A stretch of 64,000 bases of DNA, from contig NC_057812.1 in NCBI RefSeq assembly GCF_018294505.1, forward strand, positions 55,968,074 through 56,032,073, in the 5' to 3' direction. Position 1 is the stretch's first letter; each line of letters begins with the position of its first letter. This DNA is from Triticum aestivum (taxonomy: Eukaryota; Streptophyta; Magnoliopsida; Poales; Poaceae). Positions 11,834 to 21,497 of this stretch are shown one piece after another. The notes under the pieces were generated by a model, which saw only the letters and a program-made list of their open reading frames with translations, searched no databases and was not told the DNA's origin. The position numbers and the translations under genes were made by a program.

Positions 11834-14064
11834 TTTTTGCTTGCCTTGATAATTTGTTTGACTATAATATGCCTATGCATAGGAAGTATGTTAGACTTAG
11901 ATGTGTTTTTCACATGTTTTATGATGCTCTCTATGTGCTTCAATTCTTGTCTTTCATGTGAGCATCATTAAAATTATCAATGCCTAGATATAAGGCTTTA
12001 AAGAAAAGCGCTTGTTGGAAGACAGCCCAATATTTTTCCTTGCTGTTTTTCAGTAAATAATTTATCTAGACTCTGTTTTGGTTGTGTTTTTTGTGTTTAA
12101 TTAGTGTTTGCGCCAAGTAGAACCGTTGGGAAGTTTTGGGGATAGTCTTTTTGATCTTGCTGTAAAAAACAGAAACTTTAGCGCTCATGAGAATTTCTGC
12201 CATTTTATTTGTAGAGTGCTATTTAGTTAATTCTTTTTGAAGATGATTAGTAGATAAATTCCTCACGTCCATCAATTTATTTTAGAATTTTTTGGGTTTC
12301 AGAAGTTTGCATTAGCTACAGATTACTTCAGACTGTTCTGTTTTTGACAGATTCTGTTTTTCGTGTGTTGTTTGCTTATTTTGATGAATCTATGTCTAGT
12401 AAAAGAGTTTATAAACCATAGAGAAGTTGGAATACAGTAGGTTTAACATGAATATAAATAAATAATGAGTTCATTATAGTACCTTGAAGTGGTGTTTTGT
12501 TTTCTTTCGCTAACGGAGCTTACAAGATTTTCTATTTTGAGTTTTGTGTTGTGAAGTTTTCAAGTTTTGGGTAAAGATTTGATGGATTATGAAACAAAGA
12601 TTGGCAAGAGCCTAAGCTTGGGGATGCCCATGGCACCCCAAGGTAAAATTCAAGGACACCAAAAAGCCTAAGCTTGGGGATGCCCCGGAAGGCATCCTCT
12701 ATTTCGTCTTCGTCTATCAGTAACTTTACTTTGAGCTATATTTTTATTCACCACATGATATGTGTTTTGCTTGGAGCGTCTTGTATGATTTGAGTCTTTG
12801 CTTTTTTAGTTTACCACAATCATCCTTTCTGTACACATCTTTTGAGAGAGACTCACATGATTTGAAATTTACTAGAATACTCTATGTGCTTCACTTATAT
12901 CTTTTGAGCTATATAGTTTTTGCTCTAGTTCTTCACTTATATCTTTTAGAGCACGGCGGTGGTTTTATTTTATAGAAATAATTGATCTCTCATGCTTCAC
13001 TTATATTATTTTGAGAGTCCTTTAGAACAACATGGAAATTTGCTTTAATATAAAAACTTTCATAGAAGTGCACTGAATACTATGAGAAGTTTGATACTTG
13101 ATAATTGTTTTGAGATATGGAGATGGTGATATTAGAGTCATGCTAGTTGAGTAGTTGTGCATTTGAGAAATACTTGTGTTGAAGTTTGTGATTTTCGTAG
13201 CATGCACGCATGGTGAACCGTTATGTGATGTAGTCGGAGCATGATTTATTTATTGATTGTCCTCCTTATGAGTGGCGGTCGGGGACGAGCAATGGTATTT
13301 TCCTACCAATCTATCCCCCTAGGAGCATGCATGTAATACTTTGTTTCGATAACTAATAGATTTTTGCAATAAGTATGTGAGTTCTTTATGAATAATGTCG
13401 AGTCCATGGATTATACGCACTCTCAACCTTTCACCATTGCTAGACACTCTAGTATTGTGCAACTTTCGCCGGTACCATATACCTTCATCAAAACAGCCAC
13501 CATACCTACCTATTATGGCATTTCCATAGCCATCTCGAGATATATTGCCATGCAACTTTCCACCATTCCGTTATTACGACACGATTCATCATTGTCATAT
13601 TGCTTGCATGATCATGTAGTTGACATCGTATTTGTGGCAAAGCCACCGTTCATAATTCTTCATACATGTCACTCATGCATCATTGCACATCCCGGTATAC
13701 CGCCGGAGGCATTCACATAGAGTCATATTTTGTTCTAAGTATTGAGTTGTAATTCTTGAGTTGTAAGTAAATAAAGTGTGATGATCATCATTATTAGAGC
13801 ATTGTCCCAAGTGAGGAAAGGATGATGGAGACTATGATTCCCCCACAAGTCGGGATGAGACTCCGAACGAAAAAAAGAGGCCAAAAAAATGGCCCAAAAA
13901 ATGAGAGAAAAAGAGAGAAGGGACAATGCTACTATCCTTTTTCCACACTTGTGCTTCAAAGTAGCACCATGATCTTCATGATAGAGAGTCTCCTATGATA
14001 TCATTTTCATAAACTAGTGGGAATTTTTCATTATAGAACTTGGCTTGTATATTCCAATGATGGG
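11834..14064 (+). other. Non-coding internal region of the Athila-like element
   Basis: This A/T-rich sequence has no convincing ORF, and no pol domain is present. Two polypurine-like repeats AAGCTTGGGGATGCC occur at 12614-12628 and 12670-12684, matching the tract next to the LTR at 9217. An A-rich run lies at 13868-13920. The region stops at the Fatima-like insertion, where ATGGG (14060-14064) is the proposed target duplication. Confidence 0.55.
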
Positions 14065-14537
14065 TGAGGGAGTCCTGGATTAGGGGGTCTTCAGACAGCC
14101 GGACTATATCCTTTGGCCGGACTGTTGGACCATGAAGACACAAGATTGAAGACTTCGTCCAGTGTCCGGATGGGACTCTACTTGGCGTGGAAGGCAAGCT
14201 AGGCAATACGGATATGTATATCTCCTCCTTTGTAACCGACCTTGTGTAACCCTAGCCCCCTCTGGTGTCTATATAAACCGGAGGGTTTTAGTCCGTAGGA
14301 CAACATACAATCATACCATAGGCTAGCTTCTGGGGTTTAGCCTCTCCGATCTCGTGGTATATCAACTCTTGTACTACTCATATTATCAAGAATAATCAAG
14401 CATGATGTAGGGTTTTACCTCCATCAAGAGGGCCCGAACCTGGGTAAAACATCATGTCCCCTGCCTCTTGTTACCATCCGCCTTAGACGGACAGTTCAGG
14501 ACCCCCTACCCGAGATCCGCCGGTTTTGACACCGACA
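14065..14537 (+). repeat. 5' LTR of the Fatima-like element
   Basis: The LTR begins TGAGGGAGTCCTGG and ends CACCGACA, 473 bp. The TATA box CTATATAAA is at 14269-14277. It is followed at once by TTGGTGCTTTCATTGAGAG (14538-14556), the presumed primer-binding region. Confidence 0.8.
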
Positions 14538-14584
14538 TTGGTGCTTTCATTGAGAGTTCCACTGTGCCATCGCCGTAAGGAAGG

Positions 14585-15728
14585 ATGCCTCATCTCGTTG
14601 TTAAAAACAACATAACCGCCGGGGGAGCTCTGGCTGTCGGCCAAACTCTCCGGCTTGGCAGTTTCATCATGACCGCCAGCTCGGCCGCTGCACCGACGAT
14701 GACCTCTCGGGTCATCAAAAACAGCCTCCACGTCGGCTCAGAATTCGCCGAGCAGATGGATCCAATGGAGCTCTCTAAACAAGCTCTTGGATCGTATCGC
14801 CGCCTTGGGAGTCGCTACAGACTATGATCGGATTGGGCTTAAACCCGATCAAAGGGAGATTAACTCTCCACCGGTCACCCATCATATTGCGGTGGTGGAG
14901 GAACAATGTGGCGATTCTTCCTCTATCTTGAGGACTAACTATGTCCGGATTCCTGAGCTCTCCGAGCTGGATACCCTTATACGGGAGGACGTCACCCAAG
15001 CCCTGAACCTAGAATCAGGCAGCAGGCCAGACTTATCGAGCAACACTCCGGAATCCGAACTTCCAAGATTGGAAACTCCTCGGCCCCTGGGTCTCAGATC
15101 GGGTAGGGGTTCGGACTCAAATCCACCCACCCGCCCAGACATAAACAATCTTTCCCACATCAGGCAAGAGCCCCATGAAACAGTACATCATTATTGGGCC
15201 AGATTCCTCCTTGTAATGAACAAGGTTAAGGACTATCGCGAGGAAGACGCAGTCTCATTTTTCTGCAATAATTGCACGGACAAGGGAATCATTAACGCCT
15301 TAAATCGCCGTGACATATCATGCTTCGCTGACTTGGCGTCCATAGTATGAAAGTACTGTGCGATGGAAAGCGCCTGGAAAACCAAAACAAAATTTTGGGA
15401 TAATCCGGCTCGGAATATACACCTAGTCCGAAGTAAAAGGGTGCACTATCATAAGACACACGAGTTAGTTACAAAGAAACAAAAACCCTCTACAGGGCAT
15501 GGAACCGTATTGGAGGGATGGCTTAACGGACCCTGCAAAATTCATAGTACAACGGATACCATACCAACACACAACCTTACAGCATGTTGGATACTCCGGC
15601 AGGTGGCCAAAAGTGGTGAGGATCTTCTCAACCCAAATGCCACAGAGCACCATCCCGTGGATAACAATACGGTATTAATAGTCTTTGAAACCTTCGCATC
15701 AAATAATAGGCACAAGCGAACACTCCGC
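14585..15728 (+). pseudogene. gag: Gypsy gag (Fatima-like), frameshifted and interrupted
   Basis: Reading begins at ATG 14585 and shifts frame near 14790. It continues as a capsid-like region with HETVHHYWARFLLVMN (a retrotransposon gag motif) to a TGA at 15348-15350. The same frame then resumes to a point just before the nested insertion at 15729 (KRTLR). The tail reads towards protease across the insertion. Structural particle protein, non-functional here. Confidence 0.75.
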
Positions 15729-17492
15729 TGAAAGTGCAACTATCCCTAGGTGGTTTTGGTAATTCATAACAACATATAGCTCATTGAGCTAATGCTATTC
15801 CAAGATGATTATTTCAGGAAAGCTCAATGATTGGCATGGCATGGATGTGAAAGTGGAACCCTCAAAATGCTAAGGACAAAGGATTGGCTCAATCTCAAAA
15901 GCTCAAGACTCTTCATTTTATATTTTAGTGATCCAAGATCACATTGAGTCTTTAGGAAAAGCCAATACTATTAAGGAGGGATGAGGTGTTGCTTAATGAG
16001 CCTCTTGCTTCATGTGCTTGGTGATATGCTCCAAAACCCTCAACTACTTTCCCATATCCACATATGACCTAAACCCTAAGCCAGACTCGGTCCTACCGAT
16101 TCTTCCTATCCGGCGCCACCGAGTTTCACTTGTCATTAGCCACTGCCAAACCCTAGCAATTCGGTTCTACCGATAAGGATCTCGGTCTCACCGAGATGGG
16201 GTTGCAAACCTCTGTTTCCCTTTCGTAACTTTTCGGTCTCACCGAAAGAGCGAATCGGTCCCACCGAGATTGCAATGTAAACTCAGTGTTTCCCTTTTGT
16301 AACTTTTCGGTCTCACCGAGTTCCACTCGGTCTCACCGAAAGAGCAAATCGGTCCCACCGAGTTTGCCTGACCAACTCTCTGGTTAGCTAATTACCAAAT
16401 TCGGTCTCACCGAGTTTGTGTAATCGGTCTCACCGAGATTACGTTATGCCCAAACCCTAACCATATCGGTCCTACCGAGTTGCATGTCAGTCCCACCGAA
16501 AATCACTAACGGTCACTAGGTTTACATTTTCGGTCCGACCGAGCTTATTGATTCGGTCCCATCGAGATTGGAAAACTGTGTAATGGTTGGATTTTGTGTG
16601 GAGGCTATATATACCCCTCCACCTCCTCCTCATTCGATGAGAGAGCCATCAGAACACACACACACCATTCCAACTCATATGTTCTGAGAGAGAACCACCT
16701 ACTCATGTGTTGAGACCAAGATATTCCATTCCTACCATATGAATCTTGATCTCTAGCCTTCCCAAGTTGCTTTCCACTCAAACCTTCTTTCCACCAAATC
16801 CAAATCCTATGAGAGAGAGTTGAGTGTTGGGGAGACTATCATAGCACAAGAGCAAGGAGTTCATTACCTACACACCATTTGTTACTTCTTGGAGAGTGGT
16901 GTCTCCTAGATTGGCTAGGTGTCTCTTGGGAGCCTCCAACAAGATTGTGGAGTTGAACCAAGGAGTTTGTAAGGGCAAGGAGATCGCCTACTTCGTGAAG
17001 ATCTACCGCTAGTGAGGCAAGTCCTGTGTGGACGATGGCCATGGTGGGATAGACAAGGTTGCTTCTTCGTGGACCCTTTGTGGGTGGTTGCTTCTTCGTG
17101 GACCTTTCGTGGGTGGAGCCCTGTGTGGACTCGCGCAACCGTTACCCTTGGGTGGAGCCCTGTGTGGACTCGTGCAACCGTTACCCTTCATGGGTTGAAG
17201 TCTCCATCAACGTGGATGTAGGATAGCACCACCTATCCGAACCACGGGAAAAACATCTGTGTCTCCAATAGCGTTTGAATTCTCCAAACCCTTCCCTTTA
17301 CATTCTTGCAAGTTGCATGCTTTACTTTCCGCTGCCAATATACTCTTTGCATGCTTGCTTGAATTGTGTGATGATTGCTTGACTTGTCCCAAAATAGCTA
17401 AAATCTGCCAAGAACTAAAATTGGGAAAAGGTTAAGTTTTATTTGGTCAAGTAGTCTAATCACCCCCCTCTAGGCATACTTTCGATCCTACA
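15729..17492 (+). repeat. 5' LTR of the pol-less element
   Basis: The LTR begins TGAAAGTGCAACTATCCC and ends TTCGATCCTACA. TATA box CTATATATAC is at 16605-16614. The U3 part holds the palindrome array (16087-16566) and telo-box-like AAACCCTAA motifs near 16072 and 16452. Downstream of the TATA a 39-bp unit is repeated from 17111 and 17150. Confidence 0.92.
16087..16566. repeat. Array of short palindromes TCGGT-NNN-ACCGA in the 5' LTR
   Basis: Twelve exact copies of TCGGTNNNACCGA and three one- or two-mismatch copies lie within 480 bp at irregular spacing. Some extend to 8-bp arms (ATCTCGGT/ACCGAGAT). The 3-base centre varies (CTC, CCC, CCT, TCT, CCG). The same array is in the 3' LTR (24400-24880). 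Confidence 0.9.
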
Positions 17493-17494
17493 AG

Positions 17495-17506
17495 TGGTAT
17501 CAGAGC
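17495..17506 (+). other. Primer-binding site of the pol-less element
   Basis: TGGTATCAGAGC, an exact match to the initiator methionine tRNA 3' end complement, two bases inside the LTR. It is identical to that of copy A, supporting the same lineage. Confidence 0.92.
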
Positions 17507-17576
17507 TTTGGTCTCCATTTGCTTGATCTCCATAGCTTTTGATGGTCATAGCCTTGGTTTCACAACCTAGGAGAGT

Positions 17577-19742
17577 ATGGCGTCTAGCGAGGGAAATTAT
17601 CACCGTAGAGGTCCTTACTTTGATGGTACTAACTTTGCTAGTTGGAAGCATAAAATGAAAATGCATATTCTTGGACATAACCCCGTCGTTTGGGCTATTG
17701 TATGTGTTGGCTTGCAAGGTGACTTCTTTGATGGGAGAGAACCAAACCGTGAAGCTACCGCGGATGAGTTGAAGATGTTGCAATACAATGCTCAAGCTTG
17801 TGATATTCTCTTCAACGGATTGTGCCCCGAAGAATTCAACAAAATCAGCCGTCTTGAGAATGCAAAGGAAATTTGGGACACTTTGATTGATATGCACGAA
17901 GGTACCAACTCCGTCAAGGAATCCAAGTTGGATGTGCTTCAAAGCCAACTTGACAAGTTCAAGATGAAGGATGGTGAAGGTGTCGCTGAAATGTACTCTA
18001 GGCTTGCTCTCATCACAAATGAGATTGCCGCCTTAGGAAGTGAAGAGATGACCGATAGATACATCATCAAGAAGATTCTAAGAGCCTTGGATGGAAAATA
18101 TGATACCATGTGCACATTGATCCAAATGATGCCAAATTACAAAGATCTCAAGCCAACGGAGGTGATTGGAAGAATCTTTGCTCATGAGATGTCACTTAAG
18201 GATAAAGAGTAACTTCACAACAAATCAAGTGGTGCCTATAAAGCCTCATGTGAAGCCTCTACATCATCAAGTGAGAAACAAGACTTCAATGAAGAATTGA
18301 GCTTAATGGTGAAGAACTTCAACAAGTTCTACAAGAGTAGAAGCAAAGATAGAAGCTTCAAGTCAAGGTACTACAATGACAAAAGATCTTCTAGTCGAGA
18401 GCGAAACTGCTACAATTGTGGAAGACCCGAACACTATTCCAATGAGTGTACGGCTCCCTACAAGAGAAGAGAATATTCTCCAAGAAGAAGAAGCAAAGAA
18501 TCACCACCAAGAGAGAGAAGGAGTAGAGATGATCGTTATGAACGAAGATACTCACGGAGAAGCAAGGATTCGGAAAGGAAGGAAAAATCATCAAGGAGCT
18601 ACACAAGACGAAGACATCAAGCTCATGTTGGTGAATGGGTATCCGGCTCCGACTCCGATAGCCACTCCGAGAGAAGTTATCACTCCGACTCCAAAGATAC
18701 TCAAGATGAAGGTGTTGCCGGTCTAGCACTTGTGTCAACCAACTCCTACGACATATTTGACTCACCAAATGAAGGAATTGGAAGATGCTTCATGGCCAAA
18801 GGTCCTAAGGTAACACACCCCGAGTATGTTGATTTCAATAGTGATGAAGATGACTTGTTAGGTGATGATTTGCTTGTTGACAACTCTAGTGATGAATACT
18901 ATGATGAAAGACCAATTAATCATGCTAATCAAGATAAAACGAATGACAATGATAAGGAGAATATTGAGGCTCTAACTAAAGAACTAAAAACTCTTAAGTT
19001 AGCTCATGACACTATCTTCGAAGATCATCAAGAACTTTTAAGAGCTCATGAGAAATTACGCTTTGAAAAGCTCAATCTTGAGCAAGAGCATGAGTTCTTA
19101 AAGGCAATCAATGATGATCTCCGCAAGAAAAGTTCTTCTTACATTGCCAAGCGTTTACTGTTATCTACTTACATGCCTCAAGTCAAGTCTAGTAACAAGA
19201 AAGATTCTTCCTCTAGTAGTAACAATGATCAAGTTAAATCCAATGTTGTTGCTTCTAGTAGTTCTCTTGATTCCACTAATGATTCTCTTAGCCAAGTTAC
19301 ACTTGAGCAAGAAAATAGTTTATTGAAGGGAATTATAGAGAAAGGAGTGTACAAAAGCCTTGCCGGGAGTAAGCAATTCGACGAAATTGTGCGCAAGCAA
19401 GGAATGCACCGGAAGAATCAAGGTGTTGGTTTTGAACGAAAGTTCAATGCCAATGGAGTTGAGTGGGAAGAAGATCAATACCCCAAGACAAAGTTTGTCC
19501 CTCAACAAGAGAAGTATGATGCTTCTTTCAAGGGGACACAAGCTCAAGATGATATTCCACCACAAGACTACGAGCAAAAAGGCAAGGACAAGCTTCAAGA
19601 GGAAATTGATGCATTTGAAGAAGCTCCTAAGACCTTAGTCAAGTGGATTCCCAAGACTACTTCAAGTTCCACTTCATCAAGTACGACTACAACTCCAAGG
19701 ATTCCCATCAAGATGATGTGGATCCAAAATAAGAAGAACTAG
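17577..19742 (+). pseudogene. gag: Copia gag (UBN2-type) with intact zinc knuckle, one nonsense codon
   Basis: ATG 17577 opens a frame of 722 codons with a single TAA at 18210-18212 (KDKE*LHNKS, probably CAA originally). Residues 1-210 are UBN2/gag-like (YFDGTNFASWKHKMK, IWDTLIDMHEG, MYSRLALITNE). A perfect CCHC knuckle CYNCGRPEHYSNEC follows at about residue 278, then Arg/Ser-rich and acidic stretches and a coiled coil. A conserved EKGVYKSLAG-type motif near the C-terminus matches copies A and B (TGMYKSLKG). The ORF stops without entering protease. It is the element's capsid protein and the only standard retrotransposon gene present. Confidence 0.85.
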
Positions 19743-20795
19743 AGAGTTCTTGAGGGTGACTCCGCCAACATACTTCACTCTTATCATTTTGGCAAGAACA
19801 AGTGCAATCAACCTCCACATCTTGCACTAGTTCAAGGAGTCACAAACCCTCTTGTTGGTAAGATAAGGGACAAGGTAACCTAAAAGTTTTCATGGACATC
19901 ATCTTTTGTGTGCATCACTCTATGTCTATGGATATCCTTGTTTGTTCCTTGTGGGACTAACCCATGTAGGTATTGAAAGTGCAATTCACTCAAATGGATA
20001 GCTCCAAGAGATCTACATCAACATTGAGCATCCACATCTTCAATATCTACATGAAGTCATCATCGACAAAACCCAAGGTTAGTTCATCCCTCTTAGGGGG
20101 TATATCACATCTAGGGGGAGCTTTACTCTAAGACTTGAGCTAAAGCAACTCTAAAGATGTGAACACAACAATGCTTTATGTAAAAGTGGTAACCCCACTC
20201 GAGCTTAAACGATGAGTATGACCTATGATCAAGTGTTCTCACTTGACTCCTAAGTCAATATACTCATATATAGATGACCTAGTCATCGCAAATTGCTTGA
20301 TAGATGCTAGAATTGGTTGTGCATGCCTTGTCACATATTTCATTTTCCATCTTATTGTGTGAGCATGTTGGTTGCATATTTTACTCATTCGAGGACATCC
20401 ACTTGTTGTTTTGATTGTTTGGTTTTATCTTCTTTTGCCAAGTGGATGGACAAGAATGCCTAAGAACCTCCTCTAGCTATCTATGCTTTTCTTGTCTCAA
20501 ACTCTATTCATGGTGCATCACAAAATTTGATCAAGTCAGATTCGAACCACTCTGTGTGAGGAGCGCTCGGAGTCCCCGATTCGTCATAGACTTAAACTTC
20601 CAAAACCTCTTTATGATTCTCGGTCTGACCGATACTCCACTTTCGGTCCTACCGAGATCATTAAGTTGATCTAGGTTTTCGATCTTGGTGCAACCGATTT
20701 GAACCTTTCCGTCACATCGAATTTCAGTAACTGCACGCAGTTATGAATCTCGGTGCCACCGAGTCGTTCCACTCGGTCACACCGACAGGGTCGGG
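19743..20795 (+). other. Non-coding stretch where pol would be expected
   Basis: About 1 kb separates the gag stop and the internal TATA. No ORF or pol motif is visible in any frame. It contains G-runs such as TTAGGGGGTATATC and TAGGGGGAGC (about 20090-20120) that resemble polypurine tracts. The last 180 bp begin the second palindrome array. Confidence 0.6.
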
Positions 20796-21369
20796 CTATA
20801 TATAGTCACGGGCAAAATTTGGAAATTTCTCTGAACCCCTTCGCCCGCGCGATAGCCTGCTCTGCCCTCGTGGTCTCCGGATCGTCTTCTCACCGCCAGC
20901 CGCCTCCAGTCGCTGGTCTCCGTCGCCGTCAACGGGAATTCTGCCTCGCCGTTGCCGCCGTAGCAAGTCCCCGCCGAACTAGGGTATGGACTTGATCTTT
21001 GTGCTATTCTCCAATCTGATTCCTAGCACATTGTGTTCTTCATGATTCTTGCCACGATTGAAACACTCCTATCCAGTCAAAACACTCATAGATTAGGTTT
21101 GATTCGAAAATTCTAGGTTTAGGTTTCCGCCGAAACCATCTCGGACCCACCGAGTTGAAAAACTCGGTCCCACCGATTTGGCTTATGCCATTGCACAAGT
21201 GAGACTCGGTCTGACCTAGAATTACTTATCGGTGTGACCGATTTTGGAACTCTGTGAAACCCTAGCAGTCTCGGTGCCACTGAACTGTGACTCGGTCCTA
21301 CCGAGTTCACTAGTTTAGGTTCCAAATCTGCTTCGGCATCACCGAGTTTGAAAATCGGTAGATCCGAGA
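20620..21369. repeat. Internal array of TCGGT-NNN-ACCGA palindromes
   Basis: About seven exact and seven degenerate copies of the LTR palindrome flank the internal TATA and GC-rich leader: four exact before the TATA, three after the leader. Spacing and flanks differ from the LTR array, so this is not a simple recent copy of the LTR. Confidence 0.8.
20796..20805 (+). promoter_or_regulatory. Putative internal promoter TATA box of the pol-less element
   Basis: CTATATATAG lies 700 bp upstream of the extra ORF. A GC-rich, CT-rich leader with the look of a plant 5' UTR follows (about 20830-20983). The LTR TATA of the same element is CTATATATAC. Copy B has an equivalent element before its own extra ORF. 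Confidence 0.5.
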
Positions 21370-21476
21370 TGATTTCAGTAGGAAACTAAAACTAAGTTTT
21401 TGGATCGTTCTTTTTGCAAAAATCTCTGCATTTTGTGATGCTCATCCTTTCTACCTCATCTATAATCTCTTCACAG
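20984..21476 (+). other. Putative leader intron before the extra ORF
   Basis: The donor AGG|GTATGG is at 20984 and the acceptor TCTTCACAG|GG ends at 21476. Between them the sequence is T-rich. The acceptor is 21 bp before the ATG at 21498. Copy B shows the same arrangement (donor at 46955, acceptor at 46630, reading leftwards). Confidence 0.45.
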
Positions 21477-21497
21477 GGTCAGCAGTCAGTTTGTAGC

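Noticed and set aside
16087..16566. Palindrome array considered as a CRISPR array
   Set aside because: Spacing is irregular, repeats are only 13 bp, the array sits inside both LTRs of a plant retrotransposon, and there are no cas-like genes.
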